A DNA stretch of 64,000 nucleotides from assembly GCA_910584055.1 (NCBI GenBank), contig CAJTZS010000002.1, forward strand, positions 91,200 to 155,199, read 5' to 3'. Made by a program: the position numbers and the translations under genes. The notes beneath the pieces were generated by a model. That model saw only the letters and a program-made list of their open reading frames with translations. It did no database searches and was not told where the DNA came from. Origin of the DNA: an uncultured Muribaculaceae bacterium. GTDB taxonomy: Bacteria > Bacteroidota > Bacteroidia > Bacteroidales > Muribaculaceae. Positions 17,611 to 25,871 of the stretch are shown in pieces. Position 1 is the first letter of the stretch. The number at the start of each line of letters is the position of its first letter.

Positions 17611-17979
17611 GCAGTAAGAGTTTGCAGACGCTTCACGGAAGAAGAAGCGGAAAAATATAGGGAATCATGCCTTGCCAGGTCAGAAGACGGAGCAGTTCTG
17701 ATATCTCCCTTTATAAGCAGCAAAGAAAAAGAGATAATGAAATCTGCGATGGACGCTGGAGGGAAGCTCATCATAATCCGCAAGGAAGGAATACCTCCGT
17801 TATTCAAACCGCCGGGCAAATTCTTTGATTACTGCGCTGAGGGTAAACTCCTCTACCTGGCGCCATGGGAATATGACACCCGCAACTCCCCCATTACGCG
17901 CCAGGAATGCGTGGAAATGAACACCATGGCCGAGATAATAGCGACTTCTAATATCACATGCCGTCTGAAGATTCAATAG
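17602..17979 (+). pseudogene. Fragment of a Rossmann/SLOG-like protein, possibly mobile-element derived
   Basis: About 126 residues on the opposite strand to the broken GT2: EIVAVRVCRRFTEEEAEKYR, then VLISPFISSKEKEIMKSAMDAGG, then FKPPGKFFDYCAEGKLLYLAPW and TRQECVEMNTMAEIIA. From memory this matches the C-terminal half of an uncharacterised Bacteroidales family found near small transposase-like genes; I cannot name it with certainty. There is no proper start: the frame stays open leftwards only through antisense GT2 sequence. I read it as a truncated insertion that removed the GT2 N-terminus. Confidence 0.5.
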
Positions 17980-18000
17980 CAAGCCAATACATTGAATCCG

Positions 18001-18090
18001 AGCTCCAGATCCGGCTGCAGCCCGGACAAAAGCATCAAATCCGATAGCAGCCCTGAAATAAGCTTCAAATCCGATAGCAGCCTTGAAAAT
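18001..18090. repeat. Three tandem 30-bp units
   Basis: Units 18031-18060 and 18061-18090 share AATCCGATAGCAGCC and differ at only a few bases. The unit at 18001-18030 is a more diverged copy (about 21 of 30 bases). Because 30 is a multiple of three, the frame reads decapeptides of the form KSDSSPEISF, but no credible gene contains them. The rest of 17980-18312 contains only this array, the palindrome at 18135 and a -7-like box at 18234. Confidence 0.65.
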
Positions 18091-18134
18091 TTCAATGAAT
18101 CCCGCACTCTCTCAATTAGCGGCACCGTCGTGTG

Positions 18135-18154
18135 CCCGATGCCTCGGCATCGGG
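18135..18154. repeat. REP-like palindrome (GATGCC core)
   Basis: CCCGATGCC-TC-GGCATCGGG, a perfect 9-bp stem about a two-base centre. It shares the arm length and GATGC core of the palindromes at 3468 and 27352 but not their CCCTACATT flank. Confidence 0.55.
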
Positions 18155-18233
18155 ATTCAGAAAAACCTCGATTTTTAAATCCCGATTTGTGGTTTTAACC
18201 CTTGCATAATTTTCATCATTCCAAAAAATTATG

Positions 18234-18241
18234 TAATTTTG
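18234..18241 (+). promoter_or_regulatory. -7-like element before the GT2 gene at 18313
   Basis: TAATTTTG fits TAnnTTTG about 70 bases before the chosen ATG. No -33 TTG at normal spacing. Confidence 0.4.
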
Positions 18242-18312
18242 TTTTTAATAAGCCAACCCGATTGGTATTATCTTTTATTATCAAACACCTTATCAGCAAC
18301 ATTTGCATAGAC

Positions 18313-19146
18313 ATGGAAATAACCAAGACTCAATCAGCTCCGTTGGTGTCAGTCATAATGCCGGCATATAAGCAGGCTCAATACATTGGCGATGCGCTTG
18401 ATTCCCTATTGAATCAAACTTACACCAATTGGGAAGTTGCCGTTGTTGATGATGGTTCTCCCGACAATGTGGAAAGCATAGCCAAGGAGTATGCTGCAAA
18501 AGATTCCCGCATAAAGTTTCATCACACTGAAAACGGAGGCGTTGCGCACGCCCGCAACTACGGAGTCTCGGTCACATCAGGAAGTTTCATCCTGCCTCTC
18601 GATGCCGATGATCTATTCAGTCCGGATTACATTGAGAAATGTATCGGAATATTCATGTCTCATCCCAAAACATCATTGGTATATTGCCAATGGGAATTTT
18701 TCGGGACAAAAAAGAAACTTACCAAACTTAAATATCTCGGATACCGGGATTTGCTGATTGAAAATACGATATTCTGTTCGGCAATGTTCAAACGGGAAGA
18801 TTTCATCAAAGCCGGAGGCTATGATGAAAAAATCCCATATGGCTACGAAGACTGGGAGCTTTGGTTAAGGCTTCTAAATGAGAATTCTATAGTTTATCAG
18901 TTAGAAGAAAGGCTTTTTAAATACAGGATTAAGGACATATCCCGCAGCGAAGATGCAAACAAGGCTAAAAACCGCTTGATTACCAACAACTATATATACA
19001 ACAAACATAAGGATAAATACAACAGATACTTTCCGGATATAATATCTGAACTTCAACAACTTCACCGCCTTTCGCTCTGGAAAGAGAAAGTCCAGAACCG
19101 CCCGGTGTATAAAAGGCTGTGGCACGCGATTAAAGGAGACTTATGA
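18313..19146 (+). CDS. Glycosyltransferase family 2
   Basis: 277 residues from the ATG at 18313, chosen because the GT2 fold begins right after it (PLVSVIMPAYKQAQYIGDAL). A start 37 codons upstream would only add a non-homologous, promoter-containing stretch. Motifs are VAVVDDGSPDN (first aspartates), ARNYG, and the metal-binding PLDADD. The C-terminal third reads GYEDWELWLRLL, the ED-W catalytic base region. It is the first gene of the rightward group (GT2, Glyco_tranf_2_5-like, GT4, GT2) and should add a sugar to a polysaccharide or LPS intermediate in the cytoplasm. Confidence 0.9.
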   Translation: MEITKTQSAPLVSVIMPAYKQAQYIGDALDSLLNQTYTNWEVAVVDDGSPDNVESIAKEYAAKDSRIKFHHTENGGVAHARNYGVSVTSGSFILPLDADDLFSPDYIEKCIGIFMSHPKTSLVYCQWEFFGTKKKLTKLKYLGYRDLLIENTIFCSAMFKREDFIKAGGYDEKIPYGYEDWELWLRLLNENSIVYQLEERLFKYRIKDISRSEDANKAKNRLITNNYIYNKHKDKYNRYFPDIISELQQLHRLSLWKEKVQNRPVYKRLWHAIKGDL

Positions 19147-19153
19147 TTATTAG

Positions 19154-19229
19154 AGTATGTTTGAATTTAACACGAATTTAGAGCTTGTTTAACTCCAAAC
19201 ATACTATTAGAGTGTCGTACATTTGTACG
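19154..19229. repeat. Inverted repeats in the spacer between two glycosyltransferase genes
   Basis: AGTATGTTTG at 19154-19163 pairs perfectly with CAAACATACT at 19196-19205, each copy preceded or followed by ATTAGAG. The loop holds the motif GAGCTTGTTTAA also seen at 27531 and 62441. A second hairpin CGTAC-ATTT-GTACG lies at 19216-19229. Possibly an attenuating or processing structure within the operon. Confidence 0.55.
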
Positions 19230-19286
19230 GTTAAATGCTTTTGAATAATTTTATCTTCAAATATCAGGTATAACACGCAGGAAAAT

Positions 19287-20192
19287 ATGCTATCCATTAT
19301 AGTCTGCTCGGTTAATTCGTCAAAGCTTCTCAAATTAAAGGAGAACATTGCCTGGACAATAGGCAATAACATCGAATATGAGATTATTGTAGAAAATAAT
19401 CTAACCAACCCGCGCCCTATAGCGAAGGTATATAACGAAGCGGCGTCAAGAGCGAAATATCCTTACCTACTTTTCATCCACGAGGATGCCGGTTTCATTT
19501 CTCAGAACTGGTTCAGACTTATTGAGCCGAAACTGAAGGAAAAGAATTGCGGCATAATCGGTTTTGCCGGTTCGAAGGTTATGTTCAATGTGCCTGGAGG
19601 CTGGTTTATGGATCCAAAATGGATTGTGGTGAACCTTAATCAATCCGGTGAGTATTGTTGTGTCAATTCAGGTGAGTCACAGCCATGGAATGAAGTTGTG
19701 GCAATAGACGGATATGCAATGTTCCTAAGGAGAGAGATATGGAAAGAAAGCCCCTTCGATGAAGAATCGCTTACCGGATTCCATTGCTATGATATTGATT
19801 TCTCCCTCTGCATTGCTAAGAAATATAAGAATTATGTTTGCGGTATTGTCTTGACATACCACGAATCGAGAGGGAATTTTGACAAGACCTGGCTTAAAGA
19901 GACAATTAAGCTATATAAAAACAAATGGAAGGGCATGCTGCCAATGATGAGTTCGGATGTCTTTATCAATGACAGCAAAATAAAGAATTTTAATGAGCGG
20001 GCATATTTCAGGGTTATAAAACGAATTGGAGAGAGCAGTTTTATTCCGCTCAGTTTCTTATGGGGGTATTTAAAATATCCAATGACATTCCGCTTTATGG
20101 AGCACTGTGTGAAAATCCTTTTCATGCAGACAAAAGCTATCGGCAGAATAAAACTGCCTTTGCCTTTAAAACAAAAAGAGAAACAGGAATGA
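19287..20192 (+). CDS. Glycosyltransferase of the Glyco_tranf_2_5 (StrF-like) type
   Basis: 301 residues beginning MLSIIVCSVN, with NPRPIAKVYNEAASRAKYPYLLFIHEDAGF, IIGFAGSKVMFN and GFHCYDIDFSLC. These are features of the small GT-A group whose 'HEDA' replaces the usual DxD. It is a clear paralogue of the gene at 22948-23817 on the other strand. The substrate is unknown; the setting suggests cell-surface glycan assembly. The stop overlaps the start of the following GT4 gene (ATGA), so the two are translationally coupled. Confidence 0.85.
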   Translation: MLSIIVCSVNSSKLLKLKENIAWTIGNNIEYEIIVENNLTNPRPIAKVYNEAASRAKYPYLLFIHEDAGFISQNWFRLIEPKLKEKNCGIIGFAGSKVMFNVPGGWFMDPKWIVVNLNQSGEYCCVNSGESQPWNEVVAIDGYAMFLRREIWKESPFDEESLTGFHCYDIDFSLCIAKKYKNYVCGIVLTYHESRGNFDKTWLKETIKLYKNKWKGMLPMMSSDVFINDSKIKNFNERAYFRVIKRIGESSFIPLSFLWGYLKYPMTFRFMEHCVKILFMQTKAIGRIKLPLPLKQKEKQE

Positions 20193-21277
20193 ACATATTA
20201 TACGACAGCCATACATTTTCCGAACAGACATTTGGCGGGATATCCAGATATTTCGTAGAACTTATCAATCACTTGCCTCCGGAATGCCGCCCGCATATTC
20301 CATTGATTGCGAGTGAGAATGAGTATCTTAAGCTCTTAGAGGAGAAGAAGTCAGCAATATCGTTACGCCATTTTCCGGAGCACCGTAAGTTATATTACTT
20401 CATAAACGGATTCGCAGACAGGCACGCTTTAAGGACAAAGAGCTATGATATATTCCATCCTACCGGTTACGACCCTTACTTCATAGGGAAGACGAAATCC
20501 CCTGTAGTCGTGACTGTTCACGACATGATATACCATGAAGGATTGATTTCCGGCAAACATACGTCCGAGATAATAGAAAACATGCGTAAGACCACGCTGG
20601 CGGCCGACCGGATAATCGCTATCAGCGATGCGACCAAACGCGCCATACTGCGATTTTATGACATAGACGAATCCAAGATAGACGTGATTCACCATGGTTT
20701 CACTCCGGTGTCAGGAAATACTGAAAAATTGGGCTATTGCCCTGAAAGATACCTCCTTTTCGTTGGGCAAAGAGGAGGATACAAAAATTTCGCGACTCTC
20801 TTGAAAGCCTTCTCAAAAATCGCGCAGAAAGACAAGACGTTGAATCTTATGTGCACAGGCAGGGCATTCAGCAAGGCAGAAAACAATCGAATCGCCGAAT
20901 TAGGGCTAAGCGGGAGATGTCATCACCATTTCATTCCAACCGAAGACATGAATGCCCTGTATGCCAATGCGGAATGCTTTATATTCCCATCCAAGATGGA
21001 AGGTTTCGGAATGCCCATCCTTGAGGCCTTTGCCGCGCGATGTCCGGCTGTAATAAGCGAGACGAGCTGCTTCCCGGAGATTGCCGGTGATGGAGGAATT
21101 TATTTCAATCCTGAGAATCCCGACGAACTTGCCGAGAAAATCATGCTCACCATCAATAATCTCTGTTTCAGAAGGAAGAAGATAGAGGATGGAGAACGAG
21201 AACTTAAACGGTTCTCATGGTCTAAAACAGGCAACGAGACAGCCGAAACATACAGTAAAGTCCTGCAAGGGATATAA
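20189..21277 (+). CDS. Glycosyltransferase family 4
   Basis: 362 residues from the ATG at 20189, which overlaps the upstream stop by the ATGA arrangement and begins the fold directly (MNILYDSHTFSEQTFGGISR). GT-B features are VVTVHDMIYHEG and IIAISDATKRAILRFYDI in the middle, YLLFVGQRGGYKNFATLLKAF as the start of the second Rossmann domain, and SKMEGFGMPILEAFAARCPAVISETSCFPEI holding the E-x7-E motif. Mannosyl- and rhamnosyltransferases share this pattern, so the donor stays open. Confidence 0.92.
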   Translation: MNILYDSHTFSEQTFGGISRYFVELINHLPPECRPHIPLIASENEYLKLLEEKKSAISLRHFPEHRKLYYFINGFADRHALRTKSYDIFHPTGYDPYFIGKTKSPVVVTVHDMIYHEGLISGKHTSEIIENMRKTTLAADRIIAISDATKRAILRFYDIDESKIDVIHHGFTPVSGNTEKLGYCPERYLLFVGQRGGYKNFATLLKAFSKIAQKDKTLNLMCTGRAFSKAENNRIAELGLSGRCHHHFIPTEDMNALYANAECFIFPSKMEGFGMPILEAFAARCPAVISETSCFPEIAGDGGIYFNPENPDELAEKIMLTINNLCFRRKKIEDGERELKRFSWSKTGNETAETYSKVLQGI

Positions 21278-21297
21278 ACCCGGTAATCACAAGGAGT

Positions 21298-22026
21298 ATG
21301 GTTAAAAGTATCAGCATAGTCACGGTTACGCGAAATGCCGCCGATCAATTGAAACGCACGATAGACAGCGTGAGCCGACAAAAATATGAAGGGATGGAAT
21401 ATATCGCGATTGACGGCGCATCCACAGACGGTAGCGTCCGAATCATCTCGGAATCACCATGCGTGGACAAGTGGATTTCAGAGCCGGATAGAGGGATATA
21501 CGACGCCATGAACAAAGGGACTCGCATGGCAAACGGGGAATGGATCCTATTCATGAATGCCGGCGACACATTTGCAGCCGACGATGTCATTGACAGACTC
21601 ATGACAGCCGTCGACTCCCATCCGGAAACAGATGTGATATACGGAGATGTGATCCGATGCGGCAACACACCTGAAGAAGACTCCGTCAAAGAAGCTTCCG
21701 ATGTGTTAAAAGGACATCGCCTTGCATTCTGCCACCAGAGCGTCATATGCAGGAGAAAAGACCTATTGGAATTCCCATTCGATGCAAATCACAGGTATTC
21801 GGCCGATTTCAAATTCTTCAAGACTCTTCAGAAACACGGACGGAAATTCACCCATATAAATTTCCCGGTAGCCAGATTCGACACTACAGGGGTCTCCACA
21901 AGAAACCGCGCCAAAGGATTGGCAGACAACATGCGCGTCATACTGGAAGTTGACGGAATCAAGGGCATTCCCTCCCTTTTTCACCTGCTTCCCACCTATC
22001 TCATTTCACGACTGAGAGGGAAATAA
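21298..22026 (+). CDS. Glycosyltransferase family 2 (WcaA/PGL-type)
   Basis: 242 residues: SISIVTVTRNAADQLKRTIDSV at the start, then YIAIDGASTDGSVRII with the first aspartate, ISEPDRGIYDAMNKGTRMANGEWILFMNAGD as the family's extended central motif, and CHQSVICRRKDL. This is the GT2 group often named after colanic-acid WcaA. It lies 20 bases after the GT4 gene in the same operon. Its last 21 bases overlap the convergent gene at 22006. Confidence 0.92.
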   Translation: MVKSISIVTVTRNAADQLKRTIDSVSRQKYEGMEYIAIDGASTDGSVRIISESPCVDKWISEPDRGIYDAMNKGTRMANGEWILFMNAGDTFAADDVIDRLMTAVDSHPETDVIYGDVIRCGNTPEEDSVKEASDVLKGHRLAFCHQSVICRRKDLLEFPFDANHRYSADFKFFKTLQKHGRKFTHINFPVARFDTTGVSTRNRAKGLADNMRVILEVDGIKGIPSLFHLLPTYLISRLRGK

Positions 22027-22941
22027 GAGGCTTTTAAGCTCAGGATAACAGTCGAGAGCTTTCAAGGTCATGCCAAGATGCACTCTGGAAATCTCTCCAC
22101 CCAAGCCGCCACGAGAGGCTGCCTTGCGAAGATTCCGGAGATGAAATCTATAGGCCCTTGCCGCTTTTCCAAGAGAAAGATTCCTTCTATAGTATTCCAC
22201 TCTGCTTTGGGCGTAATACTTCATTTTATTATGATTCACGGTCTCACCCCCCATGCTTTTACCCTCAAGATGAATAATCTTTGCCTGAGGGACAGACACC
22301 ACATCATATCCTGCCCTATGAATGCGGGCACATAAATCCGTTTCCTCAAAATACATAAAAAACTCGGGGGCAAATCCACCTATCTCTTTTATCAGCTCCG
22401 CCCTAAGCATCAGGTCCGCTCCAGTAATATAGCCAACCTTTATCGGATGAGACGTATGGTTGAATCTTGAATTCCGGCCGAACAGAAGATGCTCGGGATG
22501 GCGCTTCATGCCCTCGCTGAATTCCCAAAGCGGTCCCGGCAATATCCTCCTGAAAGAGATTGCCCTTGACATATCTTCATGATAGAGGTTACCGCCGCAC
22601 GCGCCACACTTCGGATGCGAGTCCATATAGTCGAATAGGATTTTTACGGCATTGTTCACAAGTATTGTATCCGGATTGAGACAAAAATAATATTTACCCT
22701 TCGCAACTCCGAACCCCACATTGTTCGCAGTTCCAAACCCCCTGTTTTCAGGCATCTCCATGTATCTAACCGGTACACTCCCCCCAGAAAGGTTCAACAT
22801 GGACCTCGATTCTGCTGTCGGAGCACTGTCAACTATTATGATTTCGCAATCTATGCCGACAGTTCTTTCCTCAATCGAGCGGATTGCATCAAGAATGAGA
22901 TCCTCGGTGTGATAATTGACTATTATTATACTTACGTCCAT
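22006..22941 (-). CDS. Glycosyltransferase family 2 (rhamnosyltransferase-like)
   Basis: 311 residues. It begins VSIIIVNYHTEDLILDAIRSI and has IIIVDSAPTAESR, ENRGFGTANNVGFGVAKGKYYFCLNPDTI (metal site) and MYFEETDLCARIHRAGYDVVSVPQAKIIH, matching the WbbL/rhamnosyltransferase group of GT2. The C-terminal segment is basic and could be membrane-associated. It is the last gene of a leftward three-gene operon (GT90, Glyco_tranf_2_5-like, GT2). Confidence 0.9.
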   Translation of the reverse strand: MDVSIIIVNYHTEDLILDAIRSIEERTVGIDCEIIIVDSAPTAESRSMLNLSGGSVPVRYMEMPENRGFGTANNVGFGVAKGKYYFCLNPDTILVNNAVKILFDYMDSHPKCGACGGNLYHEDMSRAISFRRILPGPLWEFSEGMKRHPEHLLFGRNSRFNHTSHPIKVGYITGADLMLRAELIKEIGGFAPEFFMYFEETDLCARIHRAGYDVVSVPQAKIIHLEGKSMGGETVNHNKMKYYAQSRVEYYRRNLSLGKAARAYRFHLRNLRKAASRGGLGGEISRVHLGMTLKALDCYPELKSLLFPSQS

Positions 22942-22947
22942 TCTTAT

Positions 22948-23817
22948 CTATTTATTTTTCCACAACTTCGATTTCGCCATCATAAGAGCCAGCCTTACCG
23001 TATCCTTCATGTGGCGGAAGGTGCAGGGATATTTCAGGAAATATCGCATATGCCCGGCTGTCGAGACACCATCGCGGTTCAATTTCCTGACAAACTTGAA
23101 ATATGCCCGTTCTTCCCATTTCTTAATCACGGCAGCCGGAAACGAGATGTCAGAACTCGTCATTGGAAGGAAATGCCGCCACTTGTTCTCATACATCTTC
23201 ATGGTTTCGCTCATCCATGCATTGTCTAAATGCCCGGGAGAGTCATGATAGATATCAACACATGTGCATACATAATTCTTATATTTTTTAGCGACACACA
23301 GCGAGAAATCAACATCATAGCAATGAAAACCGGACAGCAGGGCGGTATCGAAACGCACCTCGCGCCAAACCTCCTTCCGGACAAACATCGACACTCCGTC
23401 AAGAGATACCGTTTCTTCAAACGCCTTCTCATCATCTATTGTAACCTTAAACTTTGTCCCGCACTCAATCACATTCATAAGCATCCAGCGCGAATCGATG
23501 CACCATCCTGACGGCACATCAAACATTATCTTTGAACCGGCAAAGCCGATCACTCCGCAATCCTGTTCAGAAAGTTTCTCCTCAATCACAGGCCACCAAT
23601 CACGGGAAATGAAACCGGCATCCTCATGCATGAAAAGCAGATATGGGAACTTTGCCCTTTCAGCACCTTCGTTATAAACCGCAGTCAAGGGTCTCGGGCT
23701 GACGTTGTTCTCAATTGCTATAATCTCATATTCACATCCGCAGATGGTTTCTTCAATATTCTTACGGAAACGCACAAGACGCTCCGGATTGACCGTACTT
23801 ACTATTATTGATACCAT
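22948..23817 (-). CDS. Glycosyltransferase of the Glyco_tranf_2_5 (StrF-like) type
   Basis: 289 residues from the ATG at 23817, the start that aligns with the paralogue at 19287 (MVSIIVSTVN against MLSIIVCSVN); a GTG two codons earlier is possible. Shared blocks are PRPLTAVYNEGAERAKFPYLLFMHEDAGFIS, VIGFAGSKIMFDVPSGW and GFHCYDVDFSLCVAKKYKNYVC. It lies between the GT90 and GT2 genes with gaps of only a few bases. Substrate unknown. Confidence 0.85.
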   Translation of the reverse strand: MVSIIVSTVNPERLVRFRKNIEETICGCEYEIIAIENNVSPRPLTAVYNEGAERAKFPYLLFMHEDAGFISRDWWPVIEEKLSEQDCGVIGFAGSKIMFDVPSGWCIDSRWMLMNVIECGTKFKVTIDDEKAFEETVSLDGVSMFVRKEVWREVRFDTALLSGFHCYDVDFSLCVAKKYKNYVCTCVDIYHDSPGHLDNAWMSETMKMYENKWRHFLPMTSSDISFPAAVIKKWEERAYFKFVRKLNRDGVSTAGHMRYFLKYPCTFRHMKDTVRLALMMAKSKLWKNK

Positions 23818-23826
23818 ATCCACAGG

Positions 23827-24792
23827 CTACTTCATCAACGAAAGATACTTGTCGACAACCAGCAAACCAACCAATTTTTCCCGTTTCTTATCGGAAAATT
23901 GACTAATCCACTTTTTTGACTCCTCGGAAATCATCTGCGCTTCCTTAGGATGATTCATATAATAAGCTATTTTCTCGCCCACGTCAGAGAAATCCGGGGC
24001 AATCTCAATATAATGTTTACCGCCCTCAAGCTGCGAATGCATAAGCCATCCCTCAACGCTGGGTTTCGGCATCACAGGAACACAATTCGAAGCCATGATC
24101 CATTGCAACGACGATGCCATGTCGTATCCCTCAAGGGCAAGAATAAACTTATATTTGAAATGATCGGGTATCGACACGAACTCGGATTGCCAGCGTGAAG
24201 GATGGCTACGATTCGTGTCGCCCAAATCAAACATTCCATTGTCTGACCATTTCTCAAAAAACTTTACTCTCTCCGGCTTATTGAAAATATCTCCCCTGAA
24301 AAAAAGTTTCGGAATCTTCTTATAGAAAGGGATATTGTCGTGAGGGTTAAGCCAATGGCGTATCGAGTCGAGATTGAGAATCACCGCGTTCTCTTCATTC
24401 TTTCCATTGAGCCTGCGAGCTTTGATAAGAGTGGGGACCGCCGGATTCTCCCATACATCACCATCTTTGAATGCAAGAACCGAATCTTCAGGGAAGTAAC
24501 GCAAAGTGCGTTGGGCATCAATCGCATAGCGACTCTGAAATTTACCCACCTTCACATCCTTGAGGACGACTCCGGCTTCCTCAGAAATATAGAAAGGCTC
24601 CTCAAGACGGCAATAAATGTCGCGACGCCATCTGAGATAGTCGGCATCAGCACGCTTCTCCCAGTTGCGCAACATCCTTCTTCGTCTGGCATTGAGCCAG
24701 AAACGGGGCACAAGATTATGAAGTGCTCCCCCGATATAGAAGAACAGCGGCATCTTTTTACCCGGCAAGATGTATTTCTCAATGAAATTCAT
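23827..24792 (-). CDS. Glycosyltransferase family 90 (CAP10/LpsA-like)
   Basis: 321 residues. The diagnostic region is KIPKLFFRGDIFNKPERVKF, followed by SIPDHFKYKFILALEGYDMASSLQWIMASNCVPVMPKPSVEGWLMHSQLEGGKHYIEI, the nucleotide-sugar binding part of GT90 enzymes (O-glucosyl/xylosyl- and LPS glycosyltransferases). A basic N-terminal stretch may bind the membrane. It is the first gene of the leftward operon and diverges from the M28 peptidase gene, with about 55 bases between the start codons. Confidence 0.85.
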   Translation of the reverse strand: MNFIEKYILPGKKMPLFFYIGGALHNLVPRFWLNARRRRMLRNWEKRADADYLRWRRDIYCRLEEPFYISEEAGVVLKDVKVGKFQSRYAIDAQRTLRYFPEDSVLAFKDGDVWENPAVPTLIKARRLNGKNEENAVILNLDSIRHWLNPHDNIPFYKKIPKLFFRGDIFNKPERVKFFEKWSDNGMFDLGDTNRSHPSRWQSEFVSIPDHFKYKFILALEGYDMASSLQWIMASNCVPVMPKPSVEGWLMHSQLEGGKHYIEIAPDFSDVGEKIAYYMNHPKEAQMISEESKKWISQFSDKKREKLVGLLVVDKYLSLMK

Positions 24793-24836
24793 ATTACAAA
24801 ATTAACGTAAAATTTAGAAATTCGGAAGTTTATGAG

Positions 24837-24844
24837 TAATTTTG
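24837..24844 (+). promoter_or_regulatory. -7 element immediately before the M28 peptidase ATG (leaderless candidate)
   Basis: TAATTTTG ends five bases before the ATG at 24849. Transcription from this box would begin at or within a base or two of the start codon. A -33 TTG is not obvious. Confidence 0.5.
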
Positions 24845-24848
24845 CAAT

Positions 24849-25835
24849 ATGCAAAACGTATTTACTTCAATATTAAGTTTGATATTGCTGGTATCTTGCA
24901 GCGCGAAGAAGGCAAATTCCACCGATGAATCCGCCGGTTTTCAGGATTCATCCGAAATGATTGCCAACGCCGGGGAAGCTGTATCGTTCGATGCCGACAG
25001 CGCTTACGTCTATCTGAAAAAGCAGGTGGACTTCGGGCCGCGTGTACCCAACACCGAGGCTCATCGCCTCGCCGGCGACTGGATGGTTTCGGAGCTGAAA
25101 CGTCACGGTGCATACGTAATGGAACAACGCGCCGGCCTGAAGGCTTTCGACGGCACCGTTCTCAAAGCACGAAACATCTTCGGCCAGTTCAATCCTGAAA
25201 TTGACGACCGCACCCTGCTCCTCGCGCACTACGACTGCCGCCCCTGGGCGGACGAAGACCCTGACCCGGAAAAACGGAAGCTACCCGTTGACGGAGCCAA
25301 TGACGGGGCAAGCGGCGTGGCTGTACTCCTTGAAATCGCACGCCAGATTTCCATCGACAATCCCGGGAAAGGGATTGACATACTTTTTGTCGATGCCGAA
25401 GACTGGGGCACAGAAGGAGATGACGACTCATGGGCGATGGGCGCGCGTCATTTCGCACAAAACCCCATAAAGGATGGCTACATGCCATCAAGAGTAATCG
25501 TTGCGGACATGGTAGGCGGTACGGGTGCAAAATTTCCTATTGAATATTTCTCTCAGCAATCAGAGCCAGATCTTGTTTCGGCAATATGGAATTGCGCAGC
25601 GGAGAGTGGCAACGGTGCACTGTTCCCCCGACAGTTGGGAGGAGCAGTGACCGATGATCATGTTGAATTTATCAAACAGGGAATCCCGGCAGTTGATATA
25701 ATCGAGTATCATCCACGCTCGGGATTCAATCCCAACTGGCACACATCTACCGACAATATCGACAATATCGACAAGAACACCCTCAAAGCGGTGGGCGAAA
25801 CTATAATGACCTATATTCGCCGGTATTTAAATTAA
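24849..25835 (+). CDS. M28-family zinc peptidase / glutaminyl-peptide cyclotransferase-like lipoprotein
   Basis: 328 residues with a lipoprotein signal (LSLILLVSC, cysteine 17). The M28 zinc ligands are visible in order: LAHYDCRPWAD, DGANDGASGVAVLLEIAR, VDAEDWG and, near the end, DDHVEFIKQGIPAVDIIEY. The SWAMGARHFA stretch and the overall length favour the glutaminyl cyclase branch, which forms N-terminal pyroglutamate on exported proteins, rather than an aminopeptidase; the two cannot be separated firmly by eye. It should be anchored in the periplasm or outer membrane. Confidence 0.85.
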   Translation: MQNVFTSILSLILLVSCSAKKANSTDESAGFQDSSEMIANAGEAVSFDADSAYVYLKKQVDFGPRVPNTEAHRLAGDWMVSELKRHGAYVMEQRAGLKAFDGTVLKARNIFGQFNPEIDDRTLLLAHYDCRPWADEDPDPEKRKLPVDGANDGASGVAVLLEIARQISIDNPGKGIDILFVDAEDWGTEGDDDSWAMGARHFAQNPIKDGYMPSRVIVADMVGGTGAKFPIEYFSQQSEPDLVSAIWNCAAESGNGALFPRQLGGAVTDDHVEFIKQGIPAVDIIEYHPRSGFNPNWHTSTDNIDNIDKNTLKAVGETIMTYIRRYLN

Positions 25836-25871
25836 ACATTTAACATTAAACATTACACATTAAATAAAGAG
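25836..25871. repeat. TTAAACATT word-repeat spacer
   Basis: ACATTTAACATTAAACATTA and related words fill the whole gap to tyrS. The spacer resembles those at 7825, 29062, 35199 and 48607. Confidence 0.65.

Noticed and set aside
17992..18198. 68-codon frame covering the 30-bp tandem units
   Set aside because: Coding appearance comes from the repeat length being a multiple of three; no start context and no known family.
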